A DNA stretch of 64,000 nucleotides from Heterostelium multicystogenum (Eukaryota; Evosea; Eumycetozoa; Acytosteliales; Acytosteliaceae). Shown here piece after piece: positions 34,067 to 46,220 of this stretch (its first letter is position 1; each line of letters opens with the position of its first letter). The notes under the pieces are model-generated. The model saw only the letters and a list, made by a program, of their open reading frames with translations. It made no database searches and was not told where the DNA came from. The position numbers and the translations under genes were made by a program. The stretch spans positions 1-64,000 of the forward strand of contig RCNN01000042.1 in assembly GCA_003667245.1 (NCBI GenBank). Reading direction: 5' to 3'.

Positions 34067-36329
34067 ATGAGTGAAGTAACATCTGCATCAAAAAAAGAAG
34101 TCAACAAAGGCCAAGCGTTCTGACAAGGAGAGAGAGAAGGAGAACAACAACATAGTCTCCAGCAACGATGGTGATGAGGAAATGAGCGAACCATCCACCC
34201 CAACCCTCGAAAAGAAGGACAAAGAGAGAAAGAAGAAGAGTAGCTCAAGCAGCACAAAGGCCGCTAGAGCCGAGAGAGAGAAGGAAAAAGAGAAGGAGAA
34301 GGAAAAGGAGAAGCACAACTCTACTACCACAGCTTCCTCCTCAACAAGCTCTGCCTCACAGAAAGACACTCCATCTCTGGTAACAACATGGAGATCGAGG
34401 CCACATCTCAATCAGTCTCCACCTCCTCTGTCACCAGCAGCGTCACCAAAACACCAACCCACTCAACCAACGGAGGTATCAGCGCATCTTCATCGTTGCC
34501 AATGACCCCACTTACAAAGATGCTAGGACTCAGTGGCATTGGTACTCCACTCCAGTCACCATCCCGTTTGTCTATCAATCGTATGAAGGAGAAGGAAGAG
34601 CTTTCCGAGGTCACCAAGAAGTTGTCCAAGCTTCTTACCGTCTTGGAAGAGCGTAACAATGAGATCTTGCGTTTGAAGGGTGAGCTCAACGACACCAAGA
34701 AGAGCAATGAGGGTGAGATCAACGTTTTGCGTAACCAACTCAACGAAGCAGAGAAGCGTCTTAACCAAGAAATTAAGCAACGTGCCCGAATCTGCTTCAA
34801 CTCTCGAGTTAACCTTGGCCGAATTGAAAAATAAGGAGGACGCTTACATCCACGACCGTAACACTTTTGATGCTCGTCTCGAAGAGACCATCTCTTCCAT
34901 CACCAAAGAGCACTCTGCCCAATTGACCGTCCTCAGAACCGATCTCAACAAACGTTTACACGAGATTGAACAACTCAAGAGTGATATCAAGCTATTGAAT
35001 GCTGATTTGCTCACAAAGACAAAGGAGCAAGACGACAGAACCCACAGATTATTGGATGCCGAGTACAAGAGAATGAAGCTTAAGGAGATGAACTCCTAAA
35101 TCTTATTACACAAAAAGATGAAGATATTAAAAAAGTTAAACTTGCTCTTAAAGAAAAGGTAATCATCATCATCATCTAATGATTAAGATAAATATATCTT
35201 CTACGGTTATACTAACAGTTGTTTATTATGATTAGGAAAAATTAATTATAGCTAACCAAAGAAAAGAGGCAGAATTAAAACAAACTGTTGAAGCTTATGA
35301 AAGACAAGTAGAAGATATTAGAGACAGTATTACAGAGAATGGGAGATCAAGGTTTCCGAAGCCATGGAGGAACAATCCTCCAAGTATGCCTCATTAGAGA
35401 TTCTGCCAAGCTTTTTTGACGACGAGAGAGAGAGCTTCCGTGGTCAAATCGCAGTTATTCAGCAACAAACCGAAGACCTCAATGTAAAGAACCACGAGTT
35501 GAGTGATCGTATCTTGGACTTGAGCAATGAGCTCCGTAACAAGGAACAACAAATCGCCACCCTCACTGCCGAGCAAGAGGAGTTAAAGAAGAATTTACGT
35601 CGTGCTCAAGCTGAGCTTAAGAGTAAAGACGCCAAGCTCTCTTTGCTACATGACGAAATTACAACTAAAGAAGTCAAATTCCAATCATATCAATCCGAAG
35701 TTAACAACCTCAGAAAAGAGTTGAACTACGCCACCACTCAGAGTAACATAGATCCAGATGTTCCAATTGGCGAGGAGATTCGTCGTATTCATGAGCTTGT
35801 CAACACTATGGAGCGTCAATCCCGTCCACAAAAGAGAGCAAGAAACGAGAGCGATGGAAACACCGAAGAACCAACCACCTCGTCAATGGCTTTGGAACCA
35901 TCCACCCCACCTGCTTCCACCCTTAAATTAAATACAATGTGCATCCTCAGCATCGATACCACTAAGGAGATGATCCGTCTCAGTGCAAGCGGTGACTTTG
36001 AGAATGGACTCACCATCACCGGATGGAAGATTATCGTCAACAAGCCAGATGAATGAAGTTTTGGTTTCCTCTTCCCCGCCAACATCAACCCAGTCAAGGG
36101 TATCAATGTTATTACTTTATACACTGGTCGTTCAAGAGCATCAAACGAACAAGCTGCTGACAACGAGTTTTACTGGTCAAGAGGATCTCTTTGGGATTCA
36201 CCAGAGGGTACCACTGTCCAATTAGTTTCACCACAAGAAGTCCTTCAAGAGACAGTCAGTTTAACCAATGGATCATATCTTAGAGAACAAACCAACTCTA
36301 AAGAGCAAAATAATTGTTTAATTATGTAA
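34067..36329 (+). CDS. NE81: Lamin-like nuclear envelope protein NE81
   Basis: Two exons, 34067-35158 and 35236-36329. A basic/Ser-rich head leads to a Cdk1-type site (LQSPSRLS), then a long coiled-coil rod (MKEKEELSEVTKKLSKLL through HELVNTMERQSR), a nuclear localisation signal (RPQKRARNE) and a lamin-tail Ig-like domain (IRLSASGDFENGLTITGWKI, LFPANINPVKGINVITLYTG, EFYWSRGSLWDS). The protein ends in a CaaX prenylation box, CLIM. This full lamin layout matches Dictyostelium NE81, which assembles beneath the inner nuclear membrane and links to the centrosome; farnesylation would tether it. Frame breaks are apparent near 34095 (A run), 34390, 34780, 35095, 35345 and 36050, and the coiled coil or tail resumes after each, so they are most likely assembly indels. 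Confidence 0.92.
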
Positions 36330-36460
36330 TTACATTCAAATAAATAAACTTTAACAAATAAACCAATAAAATAAATGAATTTTGTTATTTATCTATCTTT
36401 TAATTGTATTATATGGAAATTGGAAATACAATACTTTGAATATTAATCACTTTCTTTGTC

Positions 36461-39400
36461 TTAACAAAGTTGTTGGAGATTATGTAAGTGGGAAATGGTG
36501 GAATTATTAATTAATAAATTTAATATATTTATTTTATTAGATTCACAGAATAAACGAGCATTTTGGAACATCTTAAGCCATGGAGATGGTTGGGATAATC
36601 CACCAACAGCTTGTTGAATATTTTCTGGCATATGTGGCCATTGCATGAGAGGAAACTACGCTCTGGATGTGGCATCATAGCTAGATGACGACCGTCACGT
36701 GAAATTAAAGAAGCAATAGCTTCAGTGGATCCATTTGGATTATATGGGTAAACGTTGGTCTTTTGACCGTTATCATCGACGTATCTAATTGGTGCCAAGT
36801 TATTTGCTTGGACATCAGCAAGGATTGATTCATCTGGGAAGTAAGCAAGACCCTCACCGTGTTGTGACCAACAACCAAGAATGGATCCTTCCATACCAGC
36901 CAACATGACAGCATTGGATTTTTCAATAGCAACTGTAACCCAACGTGATTCGAAACGACCAGAGCATTATGAATGAAACGTGGTTGACGAGAAGCTTCAA
37001 TTCCACGGTATGGAACCCATCCGAGTAATGCCATGAGTTGGCAACCATTACACAAACCAAGTGAGAAAGTATCGGCACGATTGTAGAAGGCATCGAATTG
37101 CTTTGAGACAGAGGTATTGAAACGAATGGAACCTGCCCATCCCTTAGCACTGTCAAGTACATCACCATATGAGAATCCACCAACGAATGCAACACCCTTG
37201 AAACGTTCATCTAATACTACAGTACCAGCAATGAGATCTGACATTGAGATATCCCAAGCTTCAAATCCAGCAGTGAAAAAGGCACCAGCCATTTCACGAT
37301 CACCATTAGAACCTTCCTCACGGATAATGGCAACACGTGGGTTTGGAGAGGAGAGAAGAGAGGCCTCAATAGTTGCTGATGGGTGTAGCTTAAACGGTAT
37401 TGGGGTCCACGTCCACCACCAATTGCACGCTTCTTCAATTCAGCCATCTCAGAGTCAACAAAGGCAACATTGGCTTGCAATTGTTCCAAAACGGTAGGAT
37501 GTTTCCTCCCAACGCTGAGATAAATCTGAAAGTTCAGCATCCAATACAACAGAGTTATCGGCGGCAGCAACAACAATGAAACGATCATTACCAGAGTGTT
37601 GATGGAGGTATAACCGATTTCGTAGGCTGGTACATTGTTTTGCTTGAGGATATCCAAGACAGTTTGCAAATTGGAACGACGACACTCAAAGGCAGCACCA
37701 AGTTCTTCAGAGAACAAAAGTTTAAAGAGAGCATCACGGGTGAATCCAGCTGGAAGCAAGGAAGTTGGCAAAGTAACATGCATTCCACGGTTACCTCCAA
37801 GTGACATTTCAATTAATGTAGTAATTAAACCACCATCGCTACGATCATGTCCAGCAGTCAACAATCTTTGCTTGACAAGCAATTGGACGGTTTCGAATGC
37901 TGATTTCAATAACTTAGTATCTACGTGAGGGGTATCATACCAACTTGTTCGAAAACATGAGCAAGTGCTGATCCACCCAAGAAGTTGTTGTTGGCACCAA
38001 AGATCAATGTATACAATTGCACTGTCTTGTTGAGAACTGAGTTTAAGGTCTGGAGTACAGTCTTGGTAATATCATCGCAAGTAACATAAGTTTGAAACAA
38101 CCAAAGTACCTGGTCCTTTAACAAGCTCATCTCCCGAGGCACTTGGTGCCTTGGCAGCCATAGACAAACTGTCCTTTCCACCGTCAATTGCAATACCGAG
38201 TTCAATCATTGTATCATGCATTGCAACAGCTGCATCGTAGAGTGCAGCACCTTCACCTTTGAGCTTGGCAGCCCACATCCAGTTTCCAGAACATTTGACA
38301 TCTCCTAGACTGGTAATGGATGCCCACATCAAATTGGTCAAAGCCTCACCGACTGTAAGGTAGGCCATAGCAGCAGGAGAGATGAATCCCTTGATTGGTT
38401 GCTCACCAATTGAAGTAGCAGCACCAGTTACACCGAAGTAACTGCTGGCAATAATGGCAACATCGGACAATGGAGTGTGAAGTGGACCAACACACTGCTG
38501 GCGGGCAACCAAACCAGTAACAGCACGATCTACCTTATTTGTCAAGAAACGCTTAGATCCAACTGAAAGCAAACGTAATACACGATCCAAAGCAGCATCA
38601 ACTGTCAAGTCCTTTGGCAAGTCAATTGGCAAAAGAACTGGCTTGATACGATCGCTATAGAATGTCTTTGGAGGCATCTTTTGAAGTACTTTCTCAAGTG
38701 GAAGGTTGACTGGAGTTTCACCAGTACGATCGTCGACTAAGACAGCATAACCATCACCAGTAACATCACCAACAAATGCAATAGGGAGACGCTCACGAGC
38801 AGAGATCTTTTCCAAGAGTGGACGGTCTTCAGCACGCATCAAAATGGCGTCTTGTTCTTGGTACTCGGCACCCCAGATTTCCATTGCAGACAAAGTTGGG
38901 TCACCAATGTGGAAGTTTTGTAAGTGGATCTTGGCACCGAGTGGATCAGCAATCTCCTTCAATACGTTACCGGCACCACCAGCACCTTGGTCATGAACAC
39001 TGACAATTGGGTTGTGTCCATTGAACATTTCATTCTCAACACAGGCACGAATAATACGATTCAACTTTTGGCCCATTTCGGCATCACCTCTTTGAACGGC
39101 ACTGAAATCGAGCTCTTGTTTGTTGTCACCACCGACCATGGATGAGGCAGATCCACCACCCATACCGATACGATAGGCTGGTCCACCAGCTTTGACTACA
39201 ACCATACCAACCTCTGGTTGATTTTTCTTGTTGTGACGAGAATCCATGAAACCAATACCACCTGAAAACATGATTGGCTTGATCCACTCACGACGCTCTC
39301 CGTTAGGCAAACGTTGTCCGTAGGATCTGGTGAAACCAACGATAACTGGCTCACCAAACTTGTTACCGTAATCGGATGCACCATTGGAGGCATCAATTTC

Positions 39401-40621
39401 AATCTTCAATGGATGTGCCAAATTGTATGGGTATTGGAAGTTGCTATCTTCCCATGGTAATTTGTATCCTGGAATGTTAAGGTTACCCACACAGTAACCG
39501 ACTGTACCAGCAACTACCAATGATCCACGACCAGTGGCGTGAGTATCTCTAAGACGACCACCAGTACCAGTTTCAGCACCTGGGAAAGGAGCGACACCCG
39601 ATGGGAAGTTGTGAGTCTCGGCTGTGAAAATGATTGGCTGATCACGCTCACCATATTTATATGGGGATGCCTCAGATGGATTGGATGGAACCAAAACATT
39701 GGTCTTGAATCCACTGGGAAAACAACAACGTTAACAAAGCTGCTTAGAACTTTATATATACTATTTGATACTTACTTGATTGCACTAGAATTGTCGCAAA
39801 AAGCAATAAGAGAGTTGTTTGGGTTTTGCTTTCAATGTGTTTTTGACGATCTCAAAAAGAGTCTTTGGTGTTTGTTGTCCGTCAATGACGAGCTTTCCGT
39901 TGAAGAACCAATGTCTAGAGTGCTCACTGTTTGATTGTCCAATGTCGAAACACTCAACATCAGATGGATTACGCTTGAGATGGTTCATAAAGAGATCGGT
40001 ATATAATTCTAGATCGGCTTCGTCGAATGCCAATCCCATATCTTTGTTGATACGCTCCAATGCAGGACGTCCTTCCTCCATCAATGGAATGTATGTAACT
40101 GGCTTTGGTACGACACCAGTCTCGAATGAGGAGATGGGCTTCTCGTAGAGACACTCTGTCATACGGTCGTGTACCTCATCGATGAACAACTGACGTTGCT
40201 CAGCGGTCAAAGGCTGTTCGGTCTCGACCAAGTAGCGACGGCTACGCTCGATACGGTCGATGATATTGAGACGACAAGAGTGGCAAATGGAGGTGGCATT
40301 GGTGGAGTAGGTGGTGGTAAAATTCATTCTGGGACCGACCTCGACCAAAGTCAATGGCTTACCAGTGTCTTGCTGTTGCTGGCTATATAAAAAGGAAGTC
40401 TCTGAGTAGTAATGTGCTCAAAAGTCTCTGAGAGCAGCCATGTAAGGATATTAACCTCATCTGAAGTTAAGACGTGTGAATCTGGGTATTGAACATTGAA
40501 GCAATATTCCGAGGTGATCGACTTGAACACCCAGTTGATATTTATCATTGATACGTTTCTTTAGACCAGCCAATGCAGCTTCAGACAATGCTGGTTTTCT
40601 ATAAAATTGTTTAATAGTCAT
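36461..40621 (-). CDS. purL: Phosphoribosylformylglycinamidine (FGAM) synthase
   Basis: Reads leftward from ATG 40621 (MTIKQFYRKPALSEAALAGL). The large eukaryotic-type enzyme has an N-terminal PurS-like part, FGAM-synthase linker (FDIGQSNSEHSRHWFFNG), ATP-binding domains (TAETHNFPSGVAPFPGAETG, MGGGSASSMVGG, CVENEMFNGHNPIVSVHDQG, AGHDRSDGGLITTLIEMSLG) and a C-terminal glutaminase with nucleophile LGLCNGCQL and MMPHPERS. It makes FGAM from FGAR, glutamine and ATP, step four of purine synthesis, in the cytosol. One intron is clear at about 39770-39714 (DNSSAI | NGFKTNV). The longest intact stretch is 38072-39694. At least eight one-base breaks occur, for example near 40540, 39800, 38100, 37930, 37590, 37490, 37380, 36960 and 36630. 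The exact stop is uncertain within 36461-36530. Confidence 0.93.
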
Positions 40622-42439
40622 TTTTTATAATATTATATATTTTTGAATGATATTTATATATATGTGTGAATGAAAGTGAAGAGTAAAGGTATGAGTTTGT
40701 TGTTGAGATGTGAAAATGAATGATAGATATTATTGTGTGAATGAGAGTGTGATTGTGATAGTCTTTTAAGAGAAAGAAAAGATAATGATATAATTATATT
40801 TTAATTATTATTATTATTATTACTATCAAATGATAATAAATAATGAATGATACTTGTATAGCTTGTTATTAAATATTAATAGCAAGTTAATATGAATATG
40901 GAATATTCGTTGGGTTTGTCGTGTTTTGGTTGTATTTTAGTGTTTTTTTGTTTTTTCGTTAATTTAAATGCAAGTTAAACTCTTATCGGTAATCGGAGTC
41001 TTTTTCAAAGTGTGTGCTTATCGTAAAATGATGTCAAAAAACTCGAAAAAAAAAAACAAAACTAATATTATGCAAATTCGATTTGATTTGACAGTTTCTA
41101 ACGAATATAATTTATCAAGTAAGAAATGATGGTCAAATAGTTTATGATTATATAAAATAATATCTTATATGTTTAGTATACTACTAATAGTATAATTGTT
41201 AATTGGTAATTTTATAAAATGTAAAGTATAAATGAAATAAAAACAATAAAGGAGAATATATTATAAATAATAATGTATTTCTATTATAACAATATATATA
41301 ATTGAGAGTATAATAATACTAGGTTATTCAAAGCAAAACCACTTGTATTTATAACAACAGTCAACAATTAAGCCTAAATATGGACCCGAATTAAAATTTA
41401 ATTAAATTTGTTTTTGTTTTTTTTGATTGCGAAATGGCAAAACGGTAAAGAATATGTAGGTCACAAAAAAATAAACGAAGGAATGATCCAGCAATCGGCA
41501 TCTGCAAATATTTGGTCAGCAAAAACAGATGATTGTTTTTATAACTAATGGGAAATCAAATTGCCACTAATGCTTAATAAAATCAACGTTGAATTGTTGT
41601 GCATTTAGGTCATTGTGTAGACTCTGGCTGTCATACTACATATCTACACAAAAGTGTCATCAAAGATCCCATTTAGACATTATTATTATTATTATTATTA
41701 TTATTAACCAAGCTAATAGATACCTCAAAGATATCTAGTAATAAGATATTTCGAAATCAAACAAATAGATTATTCATTTTGAAACGACACATTGATATGA
41801 TGATATGATATGATATGATTGATTGAGTGATTGAATTGATAAATCTAATCTATCTTAATCAAAAAAAAAAAAGCAAATAAAGTAATAATATTTTTTTAAA
41901 ATAGGCACACCACATGACTGTTATTTTTAATGAACATGGTTTAAACAACCAAAAGCACATTTATTCTGTTATACAAAATTTTTAAAATTAAAAATTATTA
42001 AACAATTTATTATATTATCATTATTAATAAATCAAATTTAATATTATAAATAATATTTATTTATATATATTAGCTTTTTAAATTAAATTTATCTTAAGAG
42101 AAATAGAGACCATTTATATTGATACTATATTCTTTGACTAAAGTAGCTTGTACTTGATACCATCCATCCAAACTCAATCAATCAATCAATTAAACAATTA
42201 AATAAATAATCAGTCAATCTATCAGTTAATCAACGATACGATCTAAAAGCTACACAACATATCTTACACTTTGGATTGAAACAAACAAAACAACGAAAAA
42301 AGGAAAACATAAAAATCAAATCGAAGCAAAGAATAGAATAGAAAAGAATAGTATAAAATAGAATAAAATAGTTGATTTAAGATTATCACATTCCATAAAG
42401 TTACAGTAGAGATAGTAGAGATAGTAGAGTAAGACAAGA
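40622..42439. other. Long A+T-rich intergenic region
   Basis: A 1.8-kb gap between divergent genes, with an ATT microsatellite at about 41679-41706 and many poly-A/T runs. No gene or RNA recognised. Confidence 0.5.
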
Positions 42440-42790
42440 ATGGCTTGGGAGATAAAGAAGAATCCAAATACATGGATCTTTTGTTTTTGTCAGCGGTGGA
42501 TATGTTGTGTTTGGTAATCGTGATAAAGGAATAACAAGCCAATCTGAATACTGTTCAATAGAGGACTTCATTATTCGAGGAACAATGCAACAACAAATCA
42601 TTCAGGTAAAATCAATTAGCTAACCGGTTGGATTTCAATCTCTATAAATCACCTATTAACTGTTCATAATATATATATACTTTCAACGCTATAGGAATTT
42701 GGAGATGTTGCTTTTAAAGAGATTTACGACAAGGTACTAAAGATTCATTCACTAAGAAATCAAAAAACATCATCTCCACAAGCTTCTTAA
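42440..42790 (+). CDS. Small conserved-looking protein (~85 residues), unknown
   Basis: Exon 1 (42440-42605) begins MAWEIKKNPNTW; after one base is lost or gained near 42480 it continues FVFVSGGYVVFGNRDKGITS and QSEYCSIEDFIIRGTMQQQI. A GTAAAA donor joins in phase 0 to exon 2 (42695-42790; FGDVAFKEIYDKVLKIHSLR, then a stop at 42790). The composition is protein-like on both sides of the junction, in sharp contrast to the flanking A+T-rich DNA. A short hydrophobic segment sits near the N-terminus. I do not recognise the family. Confidence 0.55.
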
Positions 42791-43405
42791 CTAAGTACTG
42801 AATACAACAAGAATATATAAACAAATCAATCAACCCATCATCAGCCAATCAATCATCCATTTTTCTAAAGATTCCCATCCATCAATCTACCTTTTGATCA
42901 AACTAATTATATGTGGAGCTAAACAACTTCAAGCATATACCAACTATAGTCATTATAACATTAAATGTAATGATTTTCAACAAACAAACAAACAACAACG
43001 AATTCAATCAAACACATAATTAAAATAATAATTGTATATTTAAGTAACATAAATATCTCTTGATTTATTTATTATCCTCTTAAAGTTGAAATCATTAACT
43101 CATTGACCACTAATTTCAAAGAACTTTACAATCTTATAAATAAGAAATGAATAGCAAGAGATATAGCTGCACTATCAAGAGCTTTTCTTCTTGTGGTTAT
43201 ATATTATTAAAGAACAGTTAATCTTTTATAAAGCAATTCGATTTGGGGTGTTCTAACTATTAGTATATGGTCAAATCAATAATTAGACTATTTAAAGATA
43301 TTAAAGATTCACATCCCAATAGCTAACTAGTTATGAAGAGTTGTACTTATAAAACTTTGTTGTTGTGTTGTTGTTGAAATTAATAAAAATAGATTATTAT
43401 TTGTT
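42791..43405. other. Intergenic between convergent genes
   Basis: Contains the 3' ends of two convergent genes. A+T-rich; nothing else recognised. Confidence 0.5.
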
Positions 43406-44447
43406 TTATTTGGTTCCAATGAAGGTCTTCAAGGTCTCAAAGGATTTGATGTAGTCTTGCAACTTCTTGTTGTGAACGTAGTCGTGGATGAAGAAGGAGA
43501 GTCCTTCACTGACACCGTATTGTTGGAGGAAAAGCAAAATGTTATCTTGGAAATCGGAGGAGGTACCAGCAATGTCGACTGGGTTTGCTGGCTCGTTGAA
43601 TGATCCGTAGTAGAATCCTGAGACTGTGTATGAACCGTCGGCAGCGGCGAAGCAACCAAAGGTGACTTGTACGTCATTACCGTCGATCTTACGCTTGATT
43701 GAGATTTCGTATGGGTGTTCGTGAGCACCGTTGTCCATGTCTCCCTCTTCACCTTCTTCACCTTCCTCATCTTCATCGATGTCCTCTTCTTCCTTTTCGT
43801 CTTGTTCGTTTTCTGGTTCCTCATCTTCTTCACCCTCTTCGTTTTCTCCATCTTCGTCCTCCTTTGCGTAATCATATGGATCGTCAGCCATGCTTTCGAC
43901 CAAATCGAATCTAATAGTAATTTCTTCACCATTCTCGGTGACCTTCTTCAAATAAGCATACTCGTTATCTTTTGACAACTGTTATTGTAGTTTGAAGAGA
44001 TTATTAGTACCAATCCAATATTAAAAAACAAAAGACTTTTGCTGACATTCAATCGCCAGCATCCGTCTAGCAAATACATACGGTGAAACCAGACTCTTCC
44101 AAGAATGATTTGTTGTCTTCGTTCTCGGGGATGAGTGAGTTGAAATCATTGATTTCATTGTCACAGAGATCACGCAAGAGGGTAGATGGGGTTGGGGCAT
44201 TTTGAATACCGCTTGCGTATTGTCTGACACATTGGATGGAGGATGGTTGGTTGGCAAAGAGGCTGGATGTGATGCTGGTTCTGGCTGGACCACTGACTTT
44301 ACGGGCAACACCGTGATGGTGTGAATCAGTTGGTTGAGCTTGGACGTTGGTTCCACAGCATGTGAGCAATCCTCTTCTGATACCACTGACCTGGGATCCA
44401 ATCAATGATGACTTTTGTGAAAATGTGTAAATGGCTCTTCCTGACAT
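43406..44447 (-). CDS. MAM33/C1QBP (p32) family mitochondrial matrix protein
   Basis: Exon 1 is 44447-44082 and exon 2 is 43978-43406, joined in phase 0 (EESGFT | LSKDNEYAYL). A long basic N-terminus (MSGRAIYTFSQKSSLIGSQV) suits a mitochondrial presequence. The mature part starts LRDLCDNEINDFNSL, continues LKKVTENGEEITIRFDL, then a long Glu/Asp tract, then FGCFAAADGSYTVSGFYYG and a C-terminal helix ending LQDYIKSFETLKTFIGTK. The fold of this family is a doughnut-shaped acidic trimer in the mitochondrial matrix, linked to ribosome and respiratory function. The antisense strand of the acidic tract gives long spurious frames. No frameshift is needed. Confidence 0.9.
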
Positions 44448-46220
44448 CTTACTTTACTTTTATCAATAAACTATTACTAATTGATTGATTAATGATTTCA
44501 ACAATGAATAATAATAACAATTATTAACACATAATCAAAAAAACTAATTCATTTTTAACAAATGTGCAAAAAAATAAAATTAAATAATAATAATTTAAAA
44601 TAATTGTTTTATCATTGAAAAACCGAAAACACTCAATCATTCGTTTTCACACCAATATTAAATTTAGTCATTGAAGTAATTAGTATCATCCATATTGTCA
44701 TATGATTGTGTGTCCTACTATAATCAATCAATTAATTAATTAATTGTGTCAAATCTTTAATATTTCAAATTTAATATTACTTCTATTACTATTATTATAA
44801 CTTAAATAATAATCAAATTTATAATAATAGTTGACAATTGTAACAACAATAATTGGAAGTGTTTCAGTAACTTATGGTTCCTTATTTCTAAACTTTGAAT
44901 TTTACTTGATTCACGAATGAAATAAGTAGATTCTATCTATTTTATTTTGTTAACACCTGTTGTGAAAGGACGTCCTTTCACAATTATCTTGAAAGATATT
45001 TTGATAAAAATCTCTTTGGTATTACAAAGACAAATCAATTAGATATTTATAATTGATTGTTAAGTTCATTGGTCCTTTCGGAACTTTGATTGTTTTTTTT
45101 TTTCATTCATTTTAAAGCACAATTCTTACATCTGAATTTACCAGCTTCACAATGAAATTAACAACATCAATCATAAAACACTCCCCATTATCACTAAATT
45201 TTAATTACATTAAGTAGATATTTAGATTTAAATTGTGCAGGTATGGTTTTGCATCCTCTGCAGGTGTGTTGCATTGTTTGCCATTCTCAGCTAAATATTA
45301 GCAGTGAACAAATTAAATTCTTTCGTCTTTTCAAATAAGAAGAGAGCCATTTCATTCACTACCGCCTTTATCCACTGTATTTTAAGATAAATTGAATTGG
45401 TAGCTACAATGATTCACTCTGTGCTGTTCCTCAAAGATGATTTTCAGTTATCAATTTGGAGCATAGTCATCTGAAAATAAAAACATCAGTGTACTTATTG
45501 GTTAACTCTTGTTTGTGTTACAAACTTTGTTCATATCATTAACACCATAACCACCAAAGATGGGTCTAAAAATTCCTCATCAAGATTCTTAATCTAGATT
45601 TGAGTGCGATTGATATTTTTTTGAAATTTAGTCCACTATCTTCCCCATTACTGAGTGTATACTTTTTCAGAATTTATTAATGACTTTTAGTGGTTTGTTG
45701 TTGTTTTTTTGGTTTGCAAATTTTGAGATGTAAAAAATAGAGTTGTTTGTTGTTTTTAATTGTTTGTTTGCATCTTACTCACAGTGAGAGTTGGGAAATG
45801 TGATTCAGATTACATTAAAAAAATGAGTTTCTATAGGGTCTTATATTTTAAATTTTATTTATTTTAAATATTTATTTAATCAAGATCATTGAGTTTTCCT
45901 CGTCCAAACTACTCTAACCAGTGCTTCAATCAACCTTTAAACCCAAAGATTTTTTCTTTTGTTCTTATTTTCGAAAACCATCAATCAAACAATCTATAAC
46001 AAAAAAGAATTATTTGTATATTCAAAATATCTAAATACTCTTTGTTATTTTTTCTCTATCTTTTTCCTATTTATTTTTATAACTTGTAATATTACTATTA
46101 ATTTTTCCGAAAACACAAAATATTTTTTTCTTTTAATAATTTCTTTTATAATAATAATAATAAATATTAGAATTTAAATATATATATTATTATTGAATAA
46201 AAATAATAATAACAATAAAA
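44448..46220. other. Long A+T-rich intergenic region upstream of SIB gene 1
   Basis: A 1.77-kb gap between divergent genes. Apart from a perfect 24-bp palindrome at 44958-44981 and a hydrophobic, low-complexity open stretch at 45959-46177 that I do not accept as a gene, I see nothing specific. Confidence 0.5.
44958..44981. promoter_or_regulatory. Perfect 24-bp palindrome
   Basis: The half-site TTGTGAAAGGAC is followed at once by its exact reverse complement, with no spacer. It lies in the gap between the divergent MAM33 and SIB gene 1 starts. A dimeric regulator site is possible; function unproven. Confidence 0.5.

Noticed and set aside
34088..34800. Long - strand frames opposite the lamin head and rod
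   Set aside because: Antisense of Lys/Glu/Ser-rich coding sequence; poly-Ser/Phe/Leu composition; the + strand gene explains the region.
43699..43975. Open frames on the + strand opposite the MAM33 acidic tract
   Set aside because: They are antisense shadows of the Glu/Asp-rich repeat and have unnatural Phe/Leu/His-rich composition.
45959..46177. 72-codon hydrophobic open frame before SIB gene 1
   Set aside because: Phe/Ile/Asn composition is what A+T-rich non-coding DNA gives, and it lies in the probable promoter and leader of the SIB gene.
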